DNA from: Diphasiastrum complanatum
Lineage: Eukaryota; Streptophyta; Lycopodiopsida; Lycopodiales; Lycopodiaceae
Assembly: GCA_029204225.1 (NCBI GenBank)
Contig: CM055102.1
Span: forward strand, 31,738,607 to 31,802,606
Length of the DNA: 64,000 nt
Reading direction: 5' to 3'
Shown: positions 45,881 to 56,833 of the stretch, piece after piece
Layout of the letters: each line of letters starts with the position of its first letter
Position numbering within the stretch: position 1 is the stretch's first letter
Made by a program: the position numbers and the translations under genes
The notes under the pieces: model-generated
What the model was told of the DNA's origin: nothing
What the model saw: the letters and a program-made list of their open reading frames with translations, nothing else
Databases searched by the model: none

Positions 45881-46249
45881 TTGTTTTTTTGTTCTTTATG
45901 AGGAATGTCGCATGCTAGTCTAAGTTTTATGGTCTTGCAAGTAGTTTAGTTTTTGTTTTGCAATGATCCGTTCTAGCATTTTGTTTTTAAGTGCCATAGT
46001 AATGACCAACCGTGTTTTAAGAAGAACTGTTTTTGGGCATTCTTGGTGTGCTTGCATGGTAGAATGTTTGCAAGTGATCTCAAGAGTTCAAGAGTATCCA
46101 TGACAGGTTGAACTATACTACAACCTTGAGAATCTTTCTGCCTGATCTGGGCATGGTAATAAGCAAGATAAAAACCAAGACATGCCCACAGTTCCTGGTT
46201 ACAGGCAGAAAGTAGATGCTGTAACAAGAAAGAAACAGTATCAGAATCT

Positions 46250-46820
46250 ACAATGTAGAATCTGCCTACATTTGGCCCCGTTGCTGCTTGACCTCACACA
46301 CATCATAAACCTTTTACAGTTGCAACGTTGTTCTCCAACAACTCAACAAACATTCTACCTATCTAGATCTATCATCCTCTACAGTTTGGAATATATCCTC
46401 TGCAACCTGCAACACCCAACAGAATAAACAAGCAACTCCAGACACCCTGCCACCTGGAGACAACCTGCCAACATCCTCCATATTCTGCAAACAACTTCCA
46501 AACGACCTGCACATCCCCTGTACGACACTCCACTCCCTCCTGACTGCACAACATGCACACAACATCTAACACACCTGCAACTATCCTATACACACCAACA
46601 CCAAACCACACCCTCAAACGACCTGCAAACGCTCTCTACGTTATGCAACCCCCTAGCACACACATTACACAACCACCTAGCTTACCCACTAACCAAACCC
46701 TTTGCACTCCCATTACCCAAACCTAGTAACACACCCAATACACAATAGCTAACTGACATATTTCCCAAATCCACCCTTACCAACTAACTGATGCAAAAAG
46801 AAAAAAAATAGATATTCCCA
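46250..46820. other. G-poor, CA-rich non-coding leader
   Basis: For over 500 bases the plus strand is rich in C and A and very poor in G (e.g. runs of CAACCTGCAACACCC and ACACCAACACCAAACC). It precedes a gypsy gag and may be the unstructured leader RNA of that element. Confidence 0.5.
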
Positions 46821-48545
46821 ATGGAACACCATACAGATCCCCATATTACAAATGAATATCCACATCGCATGGTGTCACCCAGATCTGAAGAAATCACACA
46901 TCTTAGATTATCCCGAATGCGGTCCCATATACAAGAGTCATCTACAAACCCATTCGACAGCCGTGAACTTGATAGAGCTGACTCTTCACGAGCAAGGGCC
47001 CATTTTTATGGTGTTGAACCCTCACAAGCTAAAACCCACCTTAATGGCGTTTTTGCTATCCACGGTGCTCATTATGAGAACAGAATCCAAAATTGGATCT
47101 ACCCAAGTACGACGGTAGTTCGGGCCCTCAAAGATTCTTGCAAATCTTTGAGAATGTGTGCGATGTGTATGGCGAGACATCTCCCGACGCTATGGTCCAA
47201 CTGTTTTCTATGACCATAATCGCTAAAGCACGTGACTGATTTTTTTTTAATCTCGATCGTGATGATAAGACTGATTGGTCTGTATTGAAGCAATCCTTTA
47301 TCAAGCATTTCAAGCCCTTTCGTTTGATAGAGAGTCCTTTTGTCAAATTGAGTGATATCAAGATGGCAAAAGAAGAACGCGTACAAGACTATATCGAGCG
47401 TTTAAGTGCTTAAAGAGTCAAGTACAAGACCAGCCCACCAAATAGATGCTCATCATTTGGTTTTTAGTTGGACTTCCAAGATGGATTAGACGTGCGCTTA
47501 AATCCAATGACAAATACACGTGCCCCAAGTTAGCAATGTCTGATGCCATCCAAGATGAAGATGAAGGATCCGATGTTGACGAACCTAGGGAACGAAAAGT
47601 ACTTCGTGATGTTGTCCATGAGTCGAAGCCGATCGAGGATACCCAAGATCGGCTTTGGAAATCACAACTGGAGTTGCTTAATCAGCAACACCAACTGCAA
47701 ATCGAGAAACTCACTAAGGAGTTTCGAAACGCATTGACATCTATCCAAATCCATATGTCTGCTCAACTACACCCTACATAGGTGCCTTGTAGACGACGAA
47801 CCATCTGGTGTCCACAATGTCGGGCTACACATCCTATTAATGATCGTACTTCATATTTGCATATTTAAGCCAATTTCATACAACATTATGAGGATCAACC
47901 ATCCAACTCTAAATCAACCTTGTTTTATCACGAACACAATTTAAAAATCCAGAAGTCCTAGCCATACAAGAGGGTTATGTGATTAAACAAGGGCCAATGA
48001 ACAACAGATGTTTCATCTGTGGTGAAACCAGCCATTTCATGGTTGATTGTCCAGTCAAGGCCAAGTACGATGTTGAGTGTCCTATTGTGTTAGAAAACAC
48101 AGTTTCAAAGACTGTCTACAACAACCACATAAGATCCTACCTGCCTGACACATCAGTTATGACTCCCGATAGGATCCTCACAACAACACAACCCGAGCAC
48201 CATAGCAACCTACCGTCAAGAAGTTGCTTGCCAACTTCTATATTGCCATGAGTTACCCAACTCAATCATGGACCAGAGACGTCAATGATGAAATGAGTTC
48301 TTACCGAAAGACAGGGAAACCAATATTCTGTCATCTGCTATCATTTCCATCCACGAGCAACCTCACCAGGGAATTCACAGTTTTTATATCTTTCTGCAAC
48401 CTCAATTTTATATGTCTACTACATGCTGAGACGATTTCCAAGGCCTTACACAGATCTGATCCTTTGATGTCCCCAACAATCGATAAGAAGTCTATATCGA
48501 AATTCATTTTAATGAATCTTCTGAACAAAGGAGTACTACGGAAAT
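46821..48545 (+). pseudogene. Ty3/gypsy gag, decayed
   Basis: After an N-terminal stretch (MEHHTDPHITNEYPHRMVSP), the frame-shifted core near 47093-47405 reads DLPKYDGSSGPQRFLQIFEN, then MVQLFSMTIIAKARD and LKQSFIKHFKPFRLIESPF, the retrotransposon gag domain. From 47446 a coiled-coil-like piece follows (QLELLNQQHQLQIEKLTKEF). From 47979 there is a canonical knuckle CFICGETSHFMVDC. Several stops and shifts break it. Protease and later domains were not found. It is the only recognisable coding content inside the inverted repeats. Confidence 0.65.
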
Positions 48546-48779
48546 AGTATATTCTCCTTCCATACATTTCAAGCTATATCTTACAACATCTGCTATCATT
48601 GATGGTAGATTTAGTGCTACCACTCCCGCCTTGTTTTTGACAAGGACATGTTAGAGTTTTTTACTCTACCTCCCGATGAAAATTGCAACTATCTAGGTGA
48701 CGTATCAATGTTGATGAATGACTTTTTGTTTGACAAGTGCTCTATAGTTTTCACTCTCTGTAAGATGGTATCTTTCTTG

Positions 48780-48813
<34 letters not shown>

Positions 48814-49190
48814 ATTATTTTTTGTCATTCTTTATTTTATTTATTTTTGATTTGATAATTTCTTCTAATTGCATCTCTTTTTCTAGATTTGCTTTTAGTT
48901 CATCAAGGATATTCATTGAACAAGAGATGTCATGTAGCGTATCTCAAGAATAACTTGTCATTCATCTATCAATCTTCAGATCACCTTATACAGAGATAGG
49001 ATTTTTGTGCATATTGCAAATTTGCGAAATCCATGTCAATTTAGAGTTGATTCCTAAATCTCATTGCCATATTAGATTTCGAGTCAACTACAGAAAGATC
49101 GAGACAAATTTAGTTAAAATTTGTTCAATCTTCAGTTCAATCGCATGTTCAACGTGTTTTAACTGCGTGTTCCAACCGCCAATCCAACCT
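48546..49190. other. No gene; TTTATTT-rich low complexity
   Basis: Contains a T/A-rich low-complexity run at about 48776-48860 (repeated TTTATTTTT). Short open frames around it have no motif. Confidence 0.4.
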
Positions 49191-49196
49191 TGAGCA

Positions 49197-49960
49197 TGCC
49201 GGATACCAGCAACAACATTGCCACCAACAAAAAAAAAATTTGGGGGGGGGGAGAGAGTGGATTTGCAACCATCCACGGAAGTAGCCCCATTGCCAGCAAC
49301 AACATGAGCAAGATCGATAGCCAAGGTCACAAAATCAAAGACAACAAAGACAAGGCTAACAAAACAGATGGGCAATCCAAAGAGACTCAATCAGAAGAAG
49401 TACCCCAGTCATGACGAAGATCCTTCAAAAGATGGAAGTACAAGCATTGGAAAATCAGTCTCCTTCTCCAGCCAACCCTCTTGACAACATCTGCATCTAC
49501 TCTCATGCCTATCGCCCACACCATCTATCGATGTCACCACCACCATTCTACCCTCCATCTCTCTGTTTTCCACCGTTCCACTATTCATCTGCAAAATTTC
49601 CAATCTTTTCAGATCACTGATAGTCTTACCGAAGTGGCTAAGAGATCATTGCAAATGTCTTGCGGAGACCAACTACCACTTACATCAGTTGGTCAACCAG
49701 AAAAGAAGACCTAAGGAAACAGACAAAGCAACAAAAAGAAATAAAGCAAAGAAGCTGAGGAGGAAAGGAATAAACTAAAGCAACAGATGAGTCAGATTGA
49801 TTTTGATCAAAAGAAACTCTTTGGGGCAATGATAGTCGAATTTCCTCCTATGAAGCCCGAAGAAATCCAAACATAATGGATCAAAATAAGAAAGAGCTGC
49901 AGAAAAGCAAAAAGATGAAGACAACCGTGAACCTACAGAATAAAGTGAGCTCATCACTTA
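49197..49960 (+). pseudogene. Possible retroelement gag N-terminus
   Basis: A frame starting MPDTSNNIATNKKK is Asn/Lys/Asp-rich and passes through a GGGGGGGGGG run; in another frame MTKILQKMEVQALENQSPSP, and later a Lys/Glu-rich stretch. The combination (charged, low-complexity, then a KILQKMEVQ-type helix) is common at the start of gypsy gag proteins, and the stretch lies inside the same inverted repeats as the gag at 46821. No diagnostic motif was seen. Confidence 0.3.
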
Positions 49961-49973
49961 GCAAGTGGTGGTC

Positions 49974-50271
49974 CCACTAGATGTCACCATCAAAAGGTGG
50001 CTCACTCTACTTTTCTAAGAGGGGCCTACTTGCATCTATTACCTTGCTTAGAAATACTAGTTCCTGTAGGGTCATTCTATCTTTTGGGATTCACCATGAG
50101 GCTTATACAGTTTCTACTTGACAAAATTAACTAGTATTCCTCGACTCTCATACTCGGCTCTCAGTCTTCGTTCGTCTCGTCTTTTTAGAGACCTCCTCGA
50201 TCTAAGGGTAGAGGTGCTCGTGGGTAGCTCTGGCCGAGTATCTTGGAGATTCGTTAGAATCAGCCAACAAA
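49974..50271 (-). repeat. Long inverted repeat, right arm
   Basis: Reverse complement of 44939-45222, with an extra 13 bases (an extra TATGAGAGCCGAG-type step) near 50140-50160. The outer ends (AGCCAACAA) mirror the left start. The flanking bases, TCAAAAGAC on the left and AACTCTCCC on the right, show no target-site duplication. Confidence 0.8.
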
Positions 50272-50289
50272 ACTCTCCCTCGTTCTATA

Positions 50290-51279
50290 ATCCTCTCTGA
50301 TTCTCTTCCATCTGCATCTTTTGTTAATCAATTAGCTCTACTCAATGTTCCTTTATATTTTATAAATAATGAATGTTATATTTCATTTAATGATATTAAA
50401 GATGTATTGAATCTGAGAGAGGATAAGATCCTCTCAATCTTTGCTCACAATTTATCAAATTTTTTTTGACATTGTTGATTACTCATATGATGACCTTGGA
50501 AGTGAGATAAATCATGATAAAAATGGCAATTGAAATGGCAATGAGGCCTTGGAGGCCATGATTGAAAAATCTAAAGCCTATGAAAAGACTTTGCCTACAG
50601 AGGAGAAATTTTTGGAATTTCAAAAAAATATCCCCCTAGGGCTAGATATATCCCCTCCGGAAATGTAGAGGCCATTGGAGGACATGACATTAGCAGAGCA
50701 AACGTCATTGATTACAATGATTATGATTTGGTAAGTAGATATTATATTGGTATTGATATTGTTCAGTTTTCTTATTTCTTATTCGTATTGATATTGTTTA
50801 GTTTTCTTATTGAGTTTGCAGTGTTATGTATCATTCTAAATTTATTTTCTTTTCTCGTTTACATGATGCTATTGAAATAGATGCCTTTGATATGAGACAT
50901 GGAGACGTTCGAGGTGTATCAGCCGGGAGAAAAGGCGTTTCTCTATCTCATTATTTGAAAAACTTTCAAAATAATGAGATATGTATATATCATTCATCTT
51001 ATAATCCATATGCAACCATTGTCATTATGGCATCAAATCATTACCAATTTGTTTAGGAGGCCATAAGTACGCAAGAGGAACATATAACATAATTTTTGTG
51101 AAGAGAGATTTGGCTATTAAGATATTAAGTTATACTCCCAATGAGACTACCAAAAGATCATCTGCAACGACCCTTTATTTGGGTTACATTGATATGAACA
51201 AGAAGAAAAATTTCGAATTTTTGGATCTATATGAAAGGAGATTATTCTTTCATGACAAATACCATCCGTCTGAATCTTG
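50290..51279 (+). pseudogene. Unrecognised multi-exon coding region
   Basis: Plus-strand reading gives SDSLPSASFVNQLALLNVPL, YISFNDIKDVLNLREDKILS, then after a stop DIVDYSYDDLGSEINHD and KAYEKTLPTEEKFLEFQKNI. After an intron-like gap (GT near 50730, AG near 50820) comes EIDAFDMRHGDVRGVSAGRK, ICIYHSSYNPYATIVIMASN, GGHKYARGTYNIIFVKRDLA and a stop at 51277-51279 after FFHDKYHPSES. Long sensible stretches with only a few stops show a protein-coding origin with recent decay. I know no family with this pattern. It lies just outside the right inverted repeat and may be the continuation of the gene interrupted at 44939. Confidence 0.45.
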
Positions 51280-51369
51280 AAGAGAATGATGATGATAATT
51301 AAATAATTTTCTGTAATAGATTTTTGATAAATTACAAGGATCTCTCTCTTGTAATGAATTTGAATGCCT

Positions 51370-54010
51370 TTCAGAATATTGTAATACTTGGCAAATTTTT
51401 AGCTTGATATCTAAATTGCGCTCTTCTGTAAAACCACTGAAAAAGTTGAACTAAATATTTATTTCTTGAATTGTGTCCTCCATGATTTGTTGCTCTATGA
51501 AATGCTCCCCTTGCTTGCCAATGAGATTTTTCCATGCCTTGTGATGACCAGATACTTAAACTCCCAAAATAAGTTGCATGATGAAGAAGGATGTGCTGCA
51601 AACACTAGTTTTGATTAGCTACATCAGTAGAAAAAAATATAAGCCTGAATGAGAAAAGTACCAAATAATGATATAGATTAGCACCATGTAATGAGTAACG
51701 TTGGATTTCCCCAACAATCATGTACAGATTTTACAAATGTGGCGCAATGATTTTGCAAAGTCCTCATATCTTTTGATGATAGGTTTTCTTTCCTGATAAC
51801 ACCTATGAGTTTGTCTAAGTTGGTCCACACTTGTCCCTTTTCCACTCGATTTCTTCCTTCCAATGTTCATGTGGCTTGAACAATTTCTCTCCAAATTTCA
51901 TATCTGACACTTGATTCTTTGCATGTGTGATTGGATAAAAATCTTCTTGTTTTAGCACCTCCAATTGATGGCTTATTAGGAACGTTTTCTTTTTTCCTTG
52001 AGAGTCTGTCACTATTTTCAATTGTGACATTTCCTTTATGTAGTCCTGCATTTGACAGAACTATTTCCAACCTCCTAATTGCTGCTTTAGCCACTGACTC
52101 TGGTTTATGATTCCATGCTAGTAGAATATGCAGGTAAATTAGTTTTTCAATAATACAGACCTCAGCATGCAATGTGCATATGTGAACATATTTTAATGGA
52201 ATTGGCAGAACACTTTTCATTTTTGGATCTTCAGCTTCTCGTGTTGGGCCAATGTTTGTTGATCGTCCCAAATTCATATTGTAACAATCCTTCATGCAAT
52301 AAAGACATGGATGCTTTGATGTTGCCCCATGAGAGACATTATACATACATTTTAATGTTTTCAGGTGCCATTGAATTTGAAAACTTCCATGGTTTTTGAC
52401 TATAAATTTCTCACCCTCCAAATGTCTCTTTATAATCTCGCCATAGTCTGTTCTTGAAAATATCCATGATAGTATTTTATGGTCCTCTTTCAAGACCTGT
52501 AGAGAAACAAGTAATGCATCACATGTCAACAATAACTGGCAAGGTATGAATTGTTGATATAGATATTCTAAATGAAAATTGAAATATATACCTAGAATGC
52601 TGCCAACCACCGGTGATATGTGATTTTTCGATTAAACACTAAACGTTCGATCATCTGTATCTGAAATTTTATTCATCAAAGTGACACTCACACGTTCCAA
52701 CTTCTGACCCTTGATGACTTCAGATTCATCCAATTTTATTACAATAATGATCTTTCCATTTACTTGATGTTCGTCTAGTTTATAGATCGAATAATGTATT
52801 TTAGAACATTTTCACTATCAAGAAAAATATTATTGCAATCATTGTAATTGAGGTCACCATATTCTGATTTGTATAATTTAGTTATATGAAGTGGTTGGCC
52901 AACTACTTTGAACATTCCGTCATTATAGAAATTTCTAGCTAATCTTACCCGATATGGACGCGGAAGATAATTTTCTTCACCATCACTTGGGAAAAAGTTT
53001 CTTTAACTATTCTAAAAAAATAGAATAAGCATTTCTGCTAATTCTAGATACATCACATGCACCTTGTATCACATTCGCATCCAAGTATGATTGAACCTTA
53101 ATCAAAACAGTCTCTACAATTTCATTTTTCATTTTTTCAAGCCGAACATTTTTTATCATTTCCTTTGTTGACTTTCTTGGTAAAACATGACTTAAAAATG
53201 ATCCAATGCATGAACGATCTGTTAAATAGTTCTTTGCCACCAAACATGATCTACAACAAACATATGAAACTCAAATTATGTTTAATAAATAAATAATCCA
53301 TGTTATCAAGTGCAAAATAAACTTAAATGACATATACAAATCAAATAAACAGTTTAGATGACAACATACTTGAATGTTCGAATTTTTTTTTTTTTATTGT
53401 CGCTATGTGTAGATAGGTCATCAATATTCTTCATCGGTACTCTTTCTCTTTTTCTCTTTATCATTGTCTTATTGATAACTTTTAGATCAACAACAGATTT
53501 TAAACTCTCCGATCGCAACTTTTCCATGGATTCTAACATTTCTTGGTTTGATCCTCGAAGAGTAGTGATAGTAGCATTCAACTCTGACATAGCATTCTTG
53601 AGTGCATTGTTTTCATCACTAGTGTGTTGCACATAATGAAGCAATTGTTGATTTGCACATTGCAATTGTCGATTAGCAAATTGTAATTGTCGATTCAGAC
53701 AAGATATGTTATGCATTCCAATATCTCACAACCTTTGACAATATCCAAGTAATCCGCTATTTCCTTCACATACATATCTGAGAAGATGAGTTACGGACTT
53801 AAAATCTGGACACAAATTGGTAGCTGGATCATCAGAATAAATTGATCCATCCACCCACAAATCTATATTCATATGATTATTCATTTTCAATTCTCTAACT
53901 ATTGCTGCATTATTCTCTACAACTCTCGCATTTTTCTTAATAATTGGAGTGCATTCCATCGGAAGAACAACATGCAAGTGGAACATTGCCATTGTTAAAG
54001 CTACAATCAT
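51370..54010 (-). pseudogene. DDE-transposase-like gene, copy 2 (multi-exon, broken)
   Basis: Order on the minus strand: exon 1 (54010-53372) with IDLWVDGSIYSDDPATN, one in-frame TGA, then a coiled coil built on NRQLQ(F/C)A heptads and a basic KRKRERVP segment (nuclear-localisation-like); exon 2 (about 53248-53007) with VQSYLDANVIQGACDVSRIS; exon 3 (about 52990-52640) with NGKIIIVIKLDESE and KGQKLERVSVTLMN in a decayed frame; exon 4 (52500-51870) with VLKEDHKILSWIFSRTDYGE, WHLKTLKCMYNVSHGATSKH, CLYC and LPIPLKYVHICTLHAEVCII; then TLQNHCATFVKSVHDCWGN and the last exon (51601-51371) SLSIWSSQGMEKSHWQARGA. The AGD before LKTLK in copy 1 is deleted here. Exon boundaries agree with copy 1. No terminal inverted repeats were identified. 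Confidence 0.65.
53637..53702 (-). repeat. 21-bp (7-residue) repeat in the coiled coil
   Basis: CAATTGTCGATT.AGCAAATT-type units occur three times in tandem and encode NRQLQFA, NRQLQCA and NQQLLHY. The period equals one heptad, so slippage lengthened the coiled coil without shifting the frame. Confidence 0.7.
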
Positions 54011-54019
54011 GTAAATGAA

Positions 54020-54595
54020 TCTACCTACAGTAAATCAATATGAATAGATCTAGCATTCCTTACTTTTGTAATGTTTATGTTGCATTGAAAAATCGTCCCA
54101 CCTCATATTTCACTATAAGCATACAGTGATTTCAAAAGTTGCCTCTCCCACTTCAGTTTTTGCATTGAGCACACCAAGATATTTAGTCTTAAAGCTCTAG
54201 TCCCAAATTTGGGAATGAGCATGAAGAGAAGTTATTACATCTCATGCTAAACTAACTATTGTCTGAAGTTAACCATATTAGTTAAACATCGGGCAAGCGG
54301 AAAACTCGAAAAACGGTGACCAAAAGTTACCGGTTTGCATTCTCTCTCTACATAACCTCTCTCTAAAGTGAAATTTCTTAAGGGCCCATTTTGAGGCCAT
54401 ATTTCCCCTAATGCTTAGAGAATATTTGTTTTGTTTTTTTTTTTAATTTAATTGAATAGGTTGATTTGATTTGATCTTTGAATTGTTGATAAGAACTGGA
54501 ATCAAACTTCAAAACATCTTCAAACTTCAAAGATCTAGATTCAGCATCACAGAGAAACATCACCACAACATAGGCAAGAATGAATATTTACGAAG
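54020..54595. other. Spacer, nothing recognised
   Basis: AT-rich; on the minus strand this is the 5' flank of transposase copy 2 and could hold its promoter and terminal repeat. No CACTA-, hAT- or Mutator-like terminus was recognised. Confidence 0.35.
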
Positions 54596-54599
54596 GATT

Positions 54600-55690
54600 C
54601 AATTCTTCATGTAGTTTTTGGGCGAACTCCAAATTTTGTTGAGCCTCAATCAACATCAAGTCTTCTTTGGATTTCGTATAACGGCCAACTGGTAGGTTGT
54701 CGAATTCTTGAAGATTAACAGGGAGCAATGTTCCATCGAACAGCTCCTAAGTTAACTTTCTGTCTACATCTGAATCACTACAAAGTGTGATTTCTTTACA
54801 ATAGCGAGCTGAAAATCTTATGAAAGAGTTTTTAACATAAAGATTTTGAACGAGAAACAATGTCTTTGTCGCAAAGGTGCCAAACTACCAAAATGAATAT
54901 GTACGGAATTGCTTATAACATATTGACTTCCTTCTATCTTGCAAATTGTGTCGAATCTCCGCAAAATAATCTGCAAGCTTTCGCTCCCAATCCACGTAAA
55001 GATTGAAAAGTTCAAGATAGGCCATATTTATATTGATCAGCAAACCTGCATCGTCGAAAGTGCCTAGATCCGTAACAACTTGTGGTTTCTATAGTTGAAA
55101 CTGCGACTTCCGCTTCCAAAAATGTCGCTTATTGTCTTCGTTTCGTAAAAATTGAAATTCTTTGATTCAAATGTATTCAAAAGCATACATAGCAGAAGAG
55201 CCTATGTATAATTTTGCTAAATAGAAAGGCACGACCTAGAATTTACCCTGAATGCCCCAGCAGAGACATCCTTTCTACTCGATAGATAATTGGGCCCATA
55301 ACCAGAGAAAGTCATCCTTTTCCCATGGTTTCTTCCAATCGTCGAAGGTGATGACTACAATGTACTCTTCTTCTAGTTTTGAAGATGGAAATTCATGGTG
55401 GATAGATAGTGGATCCACTCTATTTAGCAAAATAGTGTTGTTTGTAGTCTAACAGAATTCTTTGTCATGTTCACCTTAGCCAACCTACAGACTTCAAAAA
55501 GCATGAACTTTTGAACGTCTTGAACAAAAAAAGAGTTCTCAAAGCGAATTTTTACATGCAAACTTCAACAGCCGAAATATATGAAGAATGCGACAAAGTC
55601 CTCTACTTAACATTTCAAAGCATCATCTTTCTCATTGTAAAGAATCACAGACTCAACTGTAGATCTTGGTTTCCTTGCCATTGCTATGTT
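54600..55690 (-). pseudogene. Decayed minus-strand coding region, unrecognised
   Basis: Minus-strand pieces in order: MARKPRSTVESV (55690), a decayed stretch, then HFWKRKSQFQL (about 55110), KPQVVTDLGTFDDAGLLINI, LFNLYVDWERKLADYFAEIR and finally LFDGTLLPVNLQEFDNLPVG, KEDLMLIEAQQNLEFAQKLH (to about 54605). The start resembles 33085-33050. Amphipathic, charged helices and consistent strand suggest a single protein, perhaps a structural gag-like or coiled-coil protein. Two stops and several frameshifts interrupt it. It lies directly 5' of transposase copy 2 on the same strand, so a link to that element is possible but untested. Confidence 0.35.
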
Positions 55691-55699
55691 CAATCATAG

Positions 55700-56833
55700 T
55701 TTTTTCAAGCTGTCCTAGAAGATAGAGCCAAGAATTCCAGCAATTTGGTTTGTAGGAAGTCAAAACTTGACCAATTTTGGTGAATTTTGGGGGATGGATT
55801 TCTCTAAATCCATAAGGAGATCATTCTTTTTTTACAGCATGATTTGTATTTCTTTTTACTTTCCCAACAAGCTATCAGACCTTTAAATTGATGGGTAGAG
55901 GCTTATGTTTCAATTCCATCAAGTTTGTAGCAATTTTGATTTCTAGAAATCAAGAATTCTTGGTTCTCAACCCATTTGGCTTCATAGGATCTATATGAAG
56001 GCTTCATGAAACTCTTAGAGACCATTTAGGACTGTATGGATCATCACTTTTAGGCTTGGTTGAGTGTTTGCAAGTTTTTAAGCTGATTGGCCTTGAAAAA
56101 GTGCACTCTCCTATAGGTTTTTTGGTTGTTTTGAACTCGCACGTGTGAATCCTAGGTGGCAAACTAACATGGCAACTATCTACTTCACTAGGTCTCCCTC
56201 TGTATTGAGCTTTACAGCACCCAATTTGGTAAAATTTTGCAATTTTGTGAGCAAAATTGGTAGAATTTCCAATTGTTCTGATTGCATGCATGTCAATTTC
56301 CTATTTTGAGGTATTGTGCTTGCATGGAATGTCTTCATGTTGATTCTCATATTGATTCTCACATGCATAAGTGGTTTACATCTGTTTTTTAGTTATATGC
56401 ATGTACTCTCACTGTTAGATACAAAACTGGGTTTTATAGCTGACAATTTCCGTAGAACTTGATTTTACGTAAAATTTTGTAATTGTGAAAATCAGTTTAA
56501 TGTCGCATGTCTTGCATGCCTGATGGACATTAATGAAGTAAAATTAAGAATCGAACTGTGAATCAAATTTTCGATTTCGATTGCTTAATAACTGACAGTG
56601 GTTTTTTTATGAATTTTTAGGAAACGTAAAAAAAAGTTTTAAAAAATTAAAAGTGCAAAAAAATTCGATATTTTTGGTTTTTTCAGTTTTTTGTAATATC
56701 TATGAAATTGACTAAAAATAGTGATTTGACCATGCTAGAGTCAATTTCAGTCAGTTTTTTGGTCAACTGTATTTCACTATGAGTTAATCTGATATTAACT
56801 AAATTTAGTAATTTCCAGAATAAATATATCGAG
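55700..56833 (+). other. Gypsy element 2: truncated 5' leader
   Basis: Non-coding and AT-rich, with stretches parallel to the leader of gypsy 1 (36100-36960), such as CGCACGTGTGAATCCTAGGTGG and ACCCAATTTGGTAAAATTTTG. No LTR or primer site is present upstream, so the element is truncated at its 5' end near 55700. Confidence 0.5.

Noticed and set aside
46359-46617. Cys/Trp-rich minus-strand frames
   Set aside because: They arise from the complement of the G-poor CA-rich stretch; no motif and no second copy.
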